This document shows positions 25,894 to 33,889 of a stretch of 34,575 nt of DNA, piece after piece. The notes under the pieces are model-generated. The model was not told where the DNA came from, did no database searches, and saw only the letters and a list, made by a program, of their open reading frames with translations. Position numbers and translations under genes: made by a program. The DNA comes from Saprospiraceae bacterium (GTDB taxonomy: Bacteria; Bacteroidota; Bacteroidia; Chitinophagales; Saprospiraceae): the NCBI GenBank assembly GCA_020847915.1, contig JADLBE010000037.1, positions 1-34,575 of the forward strand. The letters run 5' to 3'. Numbering within the stretch: the stretch's first letter is position 1; every line of letters begins with the position of its first letter.

Positions 25894-27615
25894 ATGAAAA
25901 AAATACAAATCCTTGCCCTTTTGATGTTGCTCCTGGCGGCATGCAACCGCCAAACGACGTTTACGCCCAACGCCATGCCGGTGGCTCAACGTCCGATTCC
26001 ACGTGTGGAAAAAATGCCCAACCACCCGAAGCCGTATGCGTGGAAGGACTGGAAACAAACAACCATCGATTTCGACAAATACGTGTTTGACCTGAACAAA
26101 AAAGGCGAACACTTGCCCCTGGTTTGGCTCGACAAAGCAGGTCGGAATTTCCCGGAAACAACCTTTGGCATGTACACGGCCATCGGCGACGTGCGCATGG
26201 GGCCGGCCGTAAACAACGGCGAAAACCACGAGGCGCTCGGGGCCATGGGCGCCGTTTTGAGCGCTGCCTTGGTGGGCATCGACAAACGCAAACAGGACGG
26301 CAACAACTATGTGGGCATGTTGCGCAATTATTTCAACCGCGACAACGGCTGGAACGTCATCATGAATTTTACCAACAAAGGCGCACACATCGGCGGTGGC
26401 TACGGCAACGATTTTTGGTACGAAGTACACAACAACGTGTTGTTTTACTGTGTGGCCGATCTGTACCCGGAAGAAAAAGATTTTGAAAACATTCAACGTA
26501 CCATCGCCGACCAGTTTTACCGCTCCGATTCGGTGATGGGCAGCAATTACAGTTATTCCTTTTTTGATTTTAAAAACATGAAACCGGGTACGAGCCACAT
26601 TCCCACACAGGAAGACGTGGCAGGAGGTTATGCGTTTGTGTTGTATTCCGCGTGGGTTAAATTTGGGGACGAAAAATACCTGCGCGCCGCCAAAAACGCC
26701 ATGAACGTGCTTTACAACCAGAAGGAAAACCGGTTTTACGAAGCTATGATGCCTGTGGCCGCTTACGTCGGCGCACGTATGAACGAAGAGGTGGGTACCA
26801 CATACGACATCCAGCGTTTCCTCGACTGGACCTTCGACGGCACCGCAGTGGGGCGTGAAGGGTGGGGCGTTTTGGCCGACAACTGGAACGGTTACGATGT
26901 GAGCGGACTGGCCGGCAGCACCGTGCACAACGGCGGTTACGGTTTTTTGATGAACACGTTCGATCTTATGATGCCGATGGCTGCTATGGTGCGTTACGAC
27001 CAGCGCTACGCGCGTGCCGTGGGCAAATGGGCCCTCAACGCCTCCAATGCCGCCCGTTTTTGCTACCCGTATGAAATGCCGGATTCGCTTCAGGCCATTC
27101 CGAAGCTCAAAGCGGTAACGGGAAAAGTGATTGCTTACGAAGGCGTGATCAAGGAGTCCGTGTACCCTGAGTTCAAAGGCATTTCGCCGTTTGCGCAGGG
27201 CGACGGACCGTTGTGGCACCCGGGCATGCCGCAGGAAACCATGTTTTCGGTGTATGGAAGTGGTCATGTGGGTTTGTTCGGCGGCACGTTGCAAAAAACC
27301 GACGTGCCTGAAATCCTGCAAATCGATTGCCGGGCCACCGACTTTTACCGCCGCGATGAGGCATACCCGACGTATTTGTACTACAATCCTTACAACACGG
27401 TCAAAGCCGTAGAGATCAATCTTGGCAGCCAAAAAGTGGATGTTTACGACACCGTCAGCCGGACCATTCTGAAACGCGATGTCAGCGGCAATCTCCGGGT
27501 TGATGTACCGATGGACGGCGCCCGGGTGTTGGTTTTGATTCCGGCGGGAAAAAAATACGTCGTGGAAAAAGGTGTTTTAAAAGCTGGCGGGGTAGTGGTT
27601 GATTACAGGTATTGA
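25894..27615 (+). CDS. Lipoprotein paralogue of the secreted PUL protein, unknown catalytic-like family
   Basis: The 573-residue protein has a lipoprotein signal peptide (MKKIQILALLMLLLAAC, lipidated C17), which decides the start over an ATG 18 bp upstream. The rest is one domain, colinear with residues 27-545 of the protein at 14990-18109. It shares GYGNDFWYEVHNNVLFYCVA (about 169-188), GWGVLADNWNGYDVSGLAG (about 323-341), MVRYDQRYARAVGKW (about 365-379) and TDFYRRDEAYPTYLYYNPY (about 482-500). It ends in a beta-rich stretch (VDVYDTVSRTILKRDVSGNL). The conserved Trp, Tyr, Asp and Glu positions suggest a sugar-binding cleft (inference). It lacks PKD, LamG and T9SS modules, so it is probably membrane-anchored and acts on shorter products. 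It is the last gene of the operon. Confidence 0.82.
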   Translation: MKKIQILALLMLLLAACNRQTTFTPNAMPVAQRPIPRVEKMPNHPKPYAWKDWKQTTIDFDKYVFDLNKKGEHLPLVWLDKAGRNFPETTFGMYTAIGDVRMGPAVNNGENHEALGAMGAVLSAALVGIDKRKQDGNNYVGMLRNYFNRDNGWNVIMNFTNKGAHIGGGYGNDFWYEVHNNVLFYCVADLYPEEKDFENIQRTIADQFYRSDSVMGSNYSYSFFDFKNMKPGTSHIPTQEDVAGGYAFVLYSAWVKFGDEKYLRAAKNAMNVLYNQKENRFYEAMMPVAAYVGARMNEEVGTTYDIQRFLDWTFDGTAVGREGWGVLADNWNGYDVSGLAGSTVHNGGYGFLMNTFDLMMPMAAMVRYDQRYARAVGKWALNASNAARFCYPYEMPDSLQAIPKLKAVTGKVIAYEGVIKESVYPEFKGISPFAQGDGPLWHPGMPQETMFSVYGSGHVGLFGGTLQKTDVPEILQIDCRATDFYRRDEAYPTYLYYNPYNTVKAVEINLGSQKVDVYDTVSRTILKRDVSGNLRVDVPMDGARVLVLIPAGKKYVVEKGVLKAGGVVVDYRY

Positions 27616-27639
27616 GGGTAAACAGAACGGAATGCCTTT

Positions 27640-28542
27640 TCAGGCCGTCACAGGCTGGTGCGCGGAAATAAAATCCCTTACAGTTGTCCAGTGCATTCCG
27701 GGATAACGATCGTTGTTTGTTTCGGAAATCGCACGGCCGTCCATCATGTTTCGCATGTATTGCATGCCTTGCCATGCGGGATAAAGTTCTTTTGTTCCGG
27801 GTGCAATGGTGCGTGCAATTTTTATGATGGTGCTGAGCCTTCCCAATCCGCCGGCGCGAAACAAACCGAATTTTTGTCTGGTTACCTCACCCACAACAAC
27901 GGACATTTCCCTTGCACTGAGCCGGTCGCCGGCCACACGCAAGTAGCGCGGCGTGGACGGATCCAGGGCTGCATTGGCTGTGAATTCGGCTGTGTTGCTG
28001 ATGGTTGTGAAGTCCATACGGACATCCGCGTTACCCCAATAAAGAATCCGCTTCAAGGGCAAAAGAATGAGTGGCATATCGCTTGTGAGCAGCTCAGCAA
28101 AAGCGCCAATAAAAATGGTCGTTGCCTTAATTGGCTGTTTATCAAGGTATTCGTGGAATTCGCGCCTTAAATCCAGGTTGCGGTTTCCTCCTGCAGGGAA
28201 ATCTGTAAAGTCAATCGAATAGTCAGAAGGAATAAAGCGGGGAACCTTGGCAGCAACAGCGCCATCAAGCAATACTTTTTGGGCGTCCACAACCACATCG
28301 CGCAAGCCGGCAAGGGCGGAGACAACACACGAGGCGCCTTCGCATACCCTTGCAACAGCCTCGGTATTGAGCATGTCCACTATGAATACTTTGGCGCCGA
28401 GTTTTTCAAGGTGCCTGATTTTATCAACATTACTTTCCGACCTTACAATTGCGTGCACTTCAGCGCCTTTTTCTACCAAGGATTTAATGATTCGCTCGCC
28501 CAAATTGCCTGTTCCTCCAGCCACCACTACGGTTTGTTTCAT
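27640..28542 (-). CDS. NmrA-like NAD(P)-binding reductase (atypical SDR)
   Basis: The 300-residue cytoplasmic protein has an N-terminal Rossmann fold with the atypical-SDR glycine motif VVAGGTGNLGERI (about 5-17) and an IVRSES segment near 30 that suggests NADP(H) preference. A following VVSALAG strand and the IPSDYSIDF stretch resemble isoflavone-reductase/NmrA proteins. It could be an enzyme acting on aromatic or quinone substrates, or a redox sensor. The start chosen is MKQTVVV; the ATG 36 bp upstream adds a tail unlike the family. The gene converges on the end of the PUL (24 bp) and is probably not part of it. Confidence 0.82.
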   Translation of the reverse strand: MKQTVVVAGGTGNLGERIIKSLVEKGAEVHAIVRSESNVDKIRHLEKLGAKVFIVDMLNTEAVARVCEGASCVVSALAGLRDVVVDAQKVLLDGAVAAKVPRFIPSDYSIDFTDFPAGGNRNLDLRREFHEYLDKQPIKATTIFIGAFAELLTSDMPLILLPLKRILYWGNADVRMDFTTISNTAEFTANAALDPSTPRYLRVAGDRLSAREMSVVVGEVTRQKFGLFRAGGLGRLSTIIKIARTIAPGTKELYPAWQGMQYMRNMMDGRAISETNNDRYPGMHWTTVRDFISAHQPVTA

Positions 28543-28653
28543 ATTGTGTTTGTTTTGCCCCAAGTTAGTAAAATTCAAGGCGGAATGCTTGTAAGATGAG
28601 GGGTTTTGAGATGCCGTGGTACTTCACGACATGTTGTTCATCAATGATAATTC

Positions 28654-30237
28654 TTAGAACTGTGCCTGATTGATGAGCGCAACAGTGAAAATGCTCAGAA
28701 GAAACCAGCCAATGAAGCCTTGTAAGATGCAGACATATCTTGCCAAGCCATGGGTAGGAATGTTTCCAAATCCCAGGGTTGTAAAAGCATTTAAGCTTAA
28801 GGTTACAGCATTTAATATGCTGATGGTGAATGCTTTCAATAATTTTATAAAGGACTTGCCGCGCCCTTTTTTGTTCTTTTTGGTAAAATCTTTGAAGTTG
28901 CGAATCAACCTGGCTTTACTGGTGATGTCCCAGTCTGAAGGAAAGAAAAAATAGAATATTCCAAAAAATAAAATGATATAAATGGATATTACAATTGCCC
29001 TTGCAGGATCTGTGCCATAGTTGGTATAGAATTTTAGCAGTTGATTTAATTTTAAACTGAACAGGTTTTTAAAATTAGGTTTAGAATAAAAAAGAAACTT
29101 AAGTTTGGTGCTCTCTATTTCTTTAATGCGAACATAAGTTTGGTTGGCTGAGCTTAAATCACCTGTTTCCTTGAAAAAGTCATATAGGTTTTTATTTAGT
29201 CTCAAATAGTGCTTAAGCGCAATGTCGTTATTTATTTGGTCAACGGTTGTCGCATCATAATAATCGCCCTGAAATATTCCAAAGTTCAAGTTTTTCAAAG
29301 ATTCCAGACTCAAATAGCTGTTTCTGTCTATGGAATTGAAGTCCAGTGTTAAATATTTTAAAAATTTATTGTTGTTTACGAACAAGTTGGATTCAGAAAA
29401 GGAGAGGTCAGTGTTTACATTAAATTCATTATTTTCTAAATTAATTCTTTTGCAATTTAGATTAAGTCTACAAAAATCATTTGATGTGTCAGTAAATTTT
29501 GAATTGGTGATTGAAACTGAAGAAATATCATCAAACTCCATGTTCAAAGATTCATCGTTCTGGAGGTTAAGGAATTCAGTTGAGTCTATTGATATCCTGG
29601 ATTCTTTGTGTAATTGAAGTCGAAATAAGTTCTTAAAAAGGGAGTTTAATATTTGGGTTGTTGAATTTTGCAGTTCTACATTAAAAGAATTAAAACTGGA
29701 ATGGTTGAATTTGGCGAAAAAACGGTACTCATGGTCCTTCCTAAACAGTATTTGAATATATTGATTAAATTTACACGAGTCAATAAGAATGGCGCCTCCA
29801 AATTTTTGCCCATACAATCCTACAAAGTCTTCGGATACAACTGGAAACTCGTTGTTCCTCATGGAAAATGTTCCATCAAAGATCACATTGGAGAACCTTA
29901 AATCTCCCTCAAAGGTGCAGTTATCAATATTTATACTTTTGCATTTGGAATGGTAATAACCAGATGAATCCTTCAAAGTACCTTTCAATTCGAGATACTT
30001 TTTGAAACCACCAAAAATGGTAACAGCCTCTATTGGAAAAAAATAGTTTGATAAAAAGCTCTCACTACCTTTATCTGGTAAGTCATTGACAAAATATACG
30101 TTTGAATAACTGACCTCTTTTTTGTTGCTAAAAAAAATCGCATCAGCAAGTTTGGAGTATCCAAGCGTGTCCTTGCTTTGTCCATAACAGGAAATTGCTG
30201 CTGAAATAAATGCAAGTAATGGAAACAATGCTTTCAT
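28654..30237 (-). CDS. Exported beta-helix-like protein fused to a potassium-channel-like pore
   Basis: The 527-residue protein has a signal-peptide-like N-terminus (MKALFPLLAFISAAISCYGQ). A long region (about 60-310) of degenerate repeats with regularly spaced N, F and L (for example INIDNCTFEGDLRFSNVIF) looks like a pentapeptide-type right-handed beta-helix. A hydrophobic helix is at about 408-430, then a basic stretch (FTKKNKKGRGK). The end has a pore-like segment TTLGFGNIP (about 485-493) and a last helix (about 497-520), as in two-helix Ion_trans_2 channels. The filter GFGN differs from the classical GYGD. Topology is unclear because an exported N-terminus would invert the usual channel orientation. 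The coding sequence is AT-rich relative to the PUL. It starts 17 bp after the outer-membrane barrel gene, so the two may be co-transcribed. Confidence 0.7.
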   Translation of the reverse strand: MKALFPLLAFISAAISCYGQSKDTLGYSKLADAIFFSNKKEVSYSNVYFVNDLPDKGSESFLSNYFFPIEAVTIFGGFKKYLELKGTLKDSSGYYHSKCKSINIDNCTFEGDLRFSNVIFDGTFSMRNNEFPVVSEDFVGLYGQKFGGAILIDSCKFNQYIQILFRKDHEYRFFAKFNHSSFNSFNVELQNSTTQILNSLFKNLFRLQLHKESRISIDSTEFLNLQNDESLNMEFDDISSVSITNSKFTDTSNDFCRLNLNCKRINLENNEFNVNTDLSFSESNLFVNNNKFLKYLTLDFNSIDRNSYLSLESLKNLNFGIFQGDYYDATTVDQINNDIALKHYLRLNKNLYDFFKETGDLSSANQTYVRIKEIESTKLKFLFYSKPNFKNLFSLKLNQLLKFYTNYGTDPARAIVISIYIILFFGIFYFFFPSDWDITSKARLIRNFKDFTKKNKKGRGKSFIKLLKAFTISILNAVTLSLNAFTTLGFGNIPTHGLARYVCILQGFIGWFLLSIFTVALINQAQF

Positions 30238-30254
30238 ACAATAAGGGCTACCTC

Positions 30255-30833
30255 CTAAAACTTAATACCAACACCACCCATCGCCGATTGCATGATGCCG
30301 TCGCGGTAATAACTGTTGGACATGTAGCCAAACTCATATTCAAGGTTCAGAAAGACATTTTCCCTGATGAAATACAGGATGCCTACGCCGCCCCCGCCAT
30401 AAAAACCGAAGTCATCGGAGGTAAGGTTGCCTTTGGGGCCATCGTATTCTATGTTGGCGAATTGCATACCTGCCATGGCTTTGACGAACCCTTTGAGGTT
30501 GTTTTGGCCAAACATGTATTTGGGTGCCAGGTACACGGGTATGGTCCCGACAGTTACGGTCGTGGTCGTATCCATATTGGTGTATTCTCCGGATACGCTG
30601 ATGTAACCCAGAGCGAGCCCCCAGGCCATCGGACCTTCGTTCGGATTGAGTTCGTACAGGCCATTGATGCGCCATCCGGTACCTGTGATGTCGTAATCCG
30701 CGGTAACGTCGTAATTGCTGGCAAACACATTGGCCCAGCTGTAACCGCCACTCACCGTAAAAATTTGTTGTTTTTGGGCGAAAATGGACACCGACAGCAG
30801 AAGAAAAGAAAGGGAAAGCAGTTGTTTTTTCAT
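30255..30833 (-). CDS. Outer-membrane beta-barrel protein
   Basis: The 192-residue protein has a signal peptide (MKKQLLSLSFLLLSVSIFAQ) and alternating beta-strand segments with glycine and aromatic residues (GGYSWANVF, GLALGYISVSGEY, FYGGGGVGILYF, NLEYEFGYM), ending in Phe (GGVGIKF). This is typical of the OmpX/OmpA-like eight-stranded barrels often labelled outer membrane beta-barrel protein in Bacteroidota. The start chosen is the ATG at the signal peptide; an upstream in-frame ATG adds only PLQQPPP. The stop is 17 bp before the channel-like gene on the same strand. Function is unknown. Confidence 0.85.
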   Translation of the reverse strand: MKKQLLSLSFLLLSVSIFAQKQQIFTVSGGYSWANVFASNYDVTADYDITGTGWRINGLYELNPNEGPMAWGLALGYISVSGEYTNMDTTTTVTVGTIPVYLAPKYMFGQNNLKGFVKAMAGMQFANIEYDGPKGNLTSDDFGFYGGGGVGILYFIRENVFLNLEYEFGYMSNSYYRDGIMQSAMGGVGIKF

Positions 30834-30910
30834 GGGTGGAGGTTGTTGCAGCGGCAATTTCGCGACTATTCTCCAAAATCAAAAACAATTAAAATCTGTT
30901 CCTTAAATTC

Positions 30911-31077
30911 TAGGGTGTTTCTGAAAAATGCTGCCGGAGATGAAAACAGCAGATTTTAGGTTCTGGACAAGTGTACTTTTTTGAGGAATAGTGGGTTCTA
31001 TTGCCCTAAAAAGACACGCCAGCCAGGGTCTAAAAGATGCGTTTTCAGCCTGGTGAGCATTTTTCAGACACACCCTA
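30911..31077. mobile_element. MITE-like element with 22-bp terminal inverted repeats
   Basis: The left end at 30911-30932 (beginning TAGGGTGTTTCTG) and the right end at 31056-31077 (inverse, beginning TAGGGTGTGTCTG) match at 21 of 22 bases. They enclose 123 bp with no open frame of note. Size and structure fit a non-autonomous miniature inverted-repeat transposable element mobilised by a transposase elsewhere. No clear target-site duplication is visible. The right end stops one base before the stop codon of the neighbouring membrane-protein gene, so it could also act as a bidirectional hairpin. Confidence 0.65.
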
Positions 31078-31078
31078 A

Positions 31079-31690
31079 TTAATACCTCATTGTTTCCTGT
31101 TTCGAAGCCGTTTCGTTTACATTGGGGTTTAAATTGGCCTGATTTTCAAAATGTGGTACTTGAAAGGCTTTCATCACAGGTTTGTAAAGCAGGATGTTGA
31201 TTCCGATGACAGAGAAAAACAATCCGATGCTCATCAGTTTTACTTCTTTGGTACTGCTTGTGTGGGCCAAAAGAATGACCGGACCAATTCCGACCAGTAA
31301 TCCAAGGGCCAACCGGACGATGAGTATCCTCGGGTTGATCTTGCGTTTCAGGTTGAACAACCAAATGGAGAAGGTGATTTCCGAAAAGGTATAAAACAAC
31401 ATCAGGGCTGCGGTAAAATACAGGAATCTTGAAAAAGATGGACAGAAAAAGAACACGGTAAATGCATAAACTATGAAGGCTAAGGCATGCATTTCATGGT
31501 AAGCAAATTGTACGTTTTGTTTGTCCCTTTTCATTGCCGTCAGGAAAGCAAACAATGCAGCGAGAACGAAGCATCCTGCTACAGTATATTTGACCCACTC
31601 CAACGAAGCATTTTGCAAAAAAAGCAGCAAAAGACCTGACAAAAGGATCAAACTGCCGTATAGGAACAGCGAAATTTCTTTACTTATCAT
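31079..31690 (-). CDS. Multi-pass membrane protein of unknown function
   Basis: About six transmembrane helices lie in 203 residues (from LFLYGSLILLSGLLLLFLQ to LMSIGLFFSVIGINILLY), followed by a polar, Asn-rich tail (ENQANLNPNVNETASKQ). I recognise no family. The ATG at 31690 (MISKEISLF) is preferred. An in-frame ATG at 31792 would add 34 residues and would overlap the putative promoter of the divergent gene, but it cannot be excluded. The 3' end abuts the MITE-like element. Confidence 0.6.
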   Translation of the reverse strand: MISKEISLFLYGSLILLSGLLLLFLQNASLEWVKYTVAGCFVLAALFAFLTAMKRDKQNVQFAYHEMHALAFIVYAFTVFFFCPSFSRFLYFTAALMLFYTFSEITFSIWLFNLKRKINPRILIVRLALGLLVGIGPVILLAHTSSTKEVKLMSIGLFFSVIGINILLYKPVMKAFQVPHFENQANLNPNVNETASKQETMRY

Positions 31691-31766
31691 ATCAAATTTT
31701 TTATAAAGGGTAAGATTATGCAACTGTAAAAATAGGATTGTACAAAGTGCCAGGTGTTGCATTCCA

Positions 31767-31799
31767 AAGGTTAATAGTTGTAAAAATCTCATAATTTTG
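31767..31799 (+). promoter_or_regulatory. Putative promoter of the NTF2-like gene
   Basis: A TTG at 31767-31769 and TAATTTTG at 31792-31799 are 22 bp apart, matching the Bacteroidota consensus TTG-N17-23-TAnnTTTG. The -7 element ends 18 bp before the chosen start codon. Confidence 0.45.
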
Positions 31800-31817
31800 A
31801 ATCAAACCATTACTTCT

Positions 31818-32276
31818 ATGAAGCATACATTCCTCTTTATCATCCTGCTTACCGCCGCCATGTGCAGCACGGTTTCCACCGATCCGGTAAAAGAAACGGA
31901 AGCCATTAAAAAAGTGCTCGAAAAAGAATCTGCTACCTGGCGCTCCGGCGACGTAAAAGCGCATGCCGAATGCTGGCACATCCAGCCCTACAGCCGTATC
32001 CTGGTTTCGCTGCCCGACGGAACGGTCATCGACGTTCCGCCCGACGCCATCATCAACCCGAAGCAGGACGACGCCGATCTTGGAGGCACATCCTCCAATT
32101 CGGATTACAAGTTCAGCATCCACGGCGACCACGCGTGGGTGAGCCACCAGGAGGAATCCATTTCGAAAGACGGCAACAAGACGTATTCCTACGAGATACG
32201 GATTTTGGAAAAAATTAAAGGGGATTGGAAACTGGTGGGGCAGAGCATCATGATCAGAAAGCCGGAGCAGGGCTAA
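31818..32276 (+). CDS. Secreted SnoaL/DUF4440-like (NTF2 fold) protein
   Basis: The 152-residue protein has a signal peptide (MKHTFLFIILLTAAMCSTVS; the Cys might be lipidated). A cone-shaped NTF2-like domain follows: helix EAIKKVLEKESATWRSGDVKAHAECW, then strands including YKFSIHGDHAWVSHQEE and WKLVGQSIMIRK. Such proteins have very varied roles, from isomerase to ligand binding, and none can be assigned. The start is the ATG at the signal peptide; an in-frame ATG 21 bp upstream overlaps the -7 element. The gene is divergent from the membrane-protein gene. Confidence 0.75.
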   Translation: MKHTFLFIILLTAAMCSTVSTDPVKETEAIKKVLEKESATWRSGDVKAHAECWHIQPYSRILVSLPDGTVIDVPPDAIINPKQDDADLGGTSSNSDYKFSIHGDHAWVSHQEESISKDGNKTYSYEIRILEKIKGDWKLVGQSIMIRKPEQG

Positions 32277-32356
32277 ACAATGGCTTAATGATCAGGATAC
32301 AATGACCATGATCAGCAATTGCTCTAACGGTGTTTCCATGGATCCAATATACCGGT

Positions 32357-33115
32357 TCAATAAATCTCTCCCCAATCTTCTTTCGATAAATTCAACAAAA
32401 ACATGCCGATTCGGTACATGCCGCTGTACGCCGCAGGGGCCCAACGGTGCATTCGTTTGTAGACTTGTTCATCGGAATATTCGGCGTGTTTTGATGCTTC
32501 GAGGCGCCAAGTGGAGCCGTCTAGTCCATACTCATCATTTCCATCGTACAGATCCCAAAATTCGTTTTGATCGACCACCTGTTCAAATGCCTTCCATTGC
32601 GAGGCCGTCAGAGCGATCTTTTTATTACGTGTGATTTGAATACAGGATTGGTCAAATGGTTTGGTACCAACCAAAAACGCACAGGATGGATCGATTGAAT
32701 GACCTTGTACCGTTAAAGTTGCAACGTTTTTGCGATTTTGAATGGTAATCAGGATGGTTTCGTGGTTGAATGCCCGAGAGATGGACAGGCGGTAGATGTC
32801 GGTGCTGTCGTGCAGGTTGAACGAGGAAATGTCGTCGAGGTGCAACACCTCGTAAAGGATTTTTTGCCTCGAAAATCTTGCGGAGTCTTCCCTGCGTAAG
32901 TTTTCTTTATTTTTGAAAAAACTGCTGTCATGCTGCATGATCCAATCCAAATCGCGCAGCAATACTTTTTTATCAACGAAATCCGGTCCTTGTTCGGTTT
33001 GTGTTTTTAATGCTTGCAGCGCCTTTGCGGTATCAAATCCTGAAGATTCCGGCTTTGGGGATTGGTTGCAGGCGAGGAGGAGGAGGGTGAGAAAAAAGGG
33101 TTGGGTAGGGCGCAT
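32357..33115 (-). CDS. Lipoprotein of unknown function
   Basis: The 252-residue protein has a short lipoprotein signal peptide (MRPTQPFFLTLLLLAC, lipidated C16). The mature part is a mixed alpha/beta domain with a C-terminal block, FWDLYDGNDEYGLDGSTWRL...HRWAPAAY, which resembles small Bacteroidota lipoproteins with a DG.W motif that have no known role. No catalytic motif is evident. Its upstream region is formed by the AGGATT-type repeat array, so its promoter, if any, lies within or beyond the repeats. Confidence 0.75.
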   Translation of the reverse strand: MRPTQPFFLTLLLLACNQSPKPESSGFDTAKALQALKTQTEQGPDFVDKKVLLRDLDWIMQHDSSFFKNKENLRREDSARFSRQKILYEVLHLDDISSFNLHDSTDIYRLSISRAFNHETILITIQNRKNVATLTVQGHSIDPSCAFLVGTKPFDQSCIQITRNKKIALTASQWKAFEQVVDQNEFWDLYDGNDEYGLDGSTWRLEASKHAEYSDEQVYKRMHRWAPAAYSGMYRIGMFLLNLSKEDWGEIY

Positions 33116-33125
33116 GATGGATTGC

Positions 33126-33384
33126 AGGATTTACATGATTTTGATCGTGGGTTACTTGGGTGATCCGGCAATTTTTTTGTCTGAATCAGGATTCACAGGA
33201 TTATAGGATTTACATGATTTTGATCGTGGGTTACTTGGGTGATCCGGCAACTTTTTTGTCTGAATCAGGATTCACAGGATTAAAGGATTTACATGATTTT
33301 GATCGTGGGTTACTTGGGTGATCCGGCAACTGTGAGCGAAAATCATGTAAATCCTATAATCCTGTGAATCCTGATTCAGACAAA
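33126..33384. repeat. Palindromic repeat element with tandem 79-bp duplications (left of the nuclease gene)
   Basis: A 79-bp unit (starting AGGATTTACATGATTTTG) begins at 33126, 33205 and 33284. The last copy completes a palindrome: a left arm ending at 33300, a 38-bp core at 33301-33338 (starting GATCGTGGG, ending CTGTGAGCG) and an inverted right arm at 33339-33384 ending CTGATTCAGACAAA. The same arm-core-arm element occurs right of the nuclease gene at 33890-34027. Confidence 0.9.
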
Positions 33385-33388
33385 TAAA

Positions 33389-33766
33389 TTAAGAAGGACG
33401 ATAGGGATTGTATATCTTTTTGTACTGCAAACTTTTTGCTCCAAAATTGATCAGGAGACCGATGGGATAATCGTATGCAACAACATAATTCTTCGCCTGG
33501 GCAAGATGAACGTCGTCAAGGTCAATCAAAGCCTTAAGTTCAACAATGATTTTATCTTCAACAATAAAGTCGGCTCTGCGGGTCCCGACTTCCACGCCGT
33601 TGTAATAAATAGTTTGTTCGATTTCCCGGCCGAAACTTAATCCGGCATTTCTGAATTCGAGGGACAGGCAGCGTTGGTAAATAACTTCCTGAAAGCCGTT
33701 ACCCATAGTGTTGTGCACCTTCATGGCACACCCATTGATTTTGTAAGTGATCTCGTCGAGCGTCAT
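33389..33766 (-). CDS. GxxExxY-family protein (PD-(D/E)XK nuclease superfamily)
   Basis: The 125-residue protein has the namesake motif GNGFQEVIYQ (G-x-x-E-x-x-Y) near 22-31. A PD-(D/E)XK-like core follows with RADFIVEDKIIVELKAL near 65-81, where D67, E76 and K78 are candidate catalytic residues. The end is a YVVAYDYPIGLLINFGAKSL strand-helix. The family is widespread in Bacteroidota, usually in several copies per genome, and its biological role is not established. The stop codon lies 5 bp from the left repeat element, and the start is about 120 bp from the right copy of the same element, so gene and repeats may be one unit (inference). Confidence 0.88.
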   Translation of the reverse strand: MTLDEITYKINGCAMKVHNTMGNGFQEVIYQRCLSLEFRNAGLSFGREIEQTIYYNGVEVGTRRADFIVEDKIIVELKALIDLDDVHLAQAKNYVVAYDYPIGLLINFGAKSLQYKKIYNPYRPS

Positions 33767-33889
33767 GGTTGAAATGTTTTTGTTTCATTATCAATGCATT
33801 ACAAACTCGGAGAATGTATGTGGCGATTAAAACAAAATTAAGTTACAGCTTCGCCATTCAAACATACTGTAATCTAACATTCCGCGCAA

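Noticed and set aside
25831-27432. Antisense frame (533 codons) opposite the lipoprotein paralogue
   Set aside because: The sense strand has a lipobox and clear homology to the secreted paralogue; the antisense has none.
30911-31077. Intact insertion sequence
   Set aside because: Terminal inverted repeats are present, but the 123-bp interior cannot encode a transposase.
33126-33384. CRISPR array
   Set aside because: The 79-bp units are contiguous without variable spacers, end in an inverted copy, and no cas genes are present.
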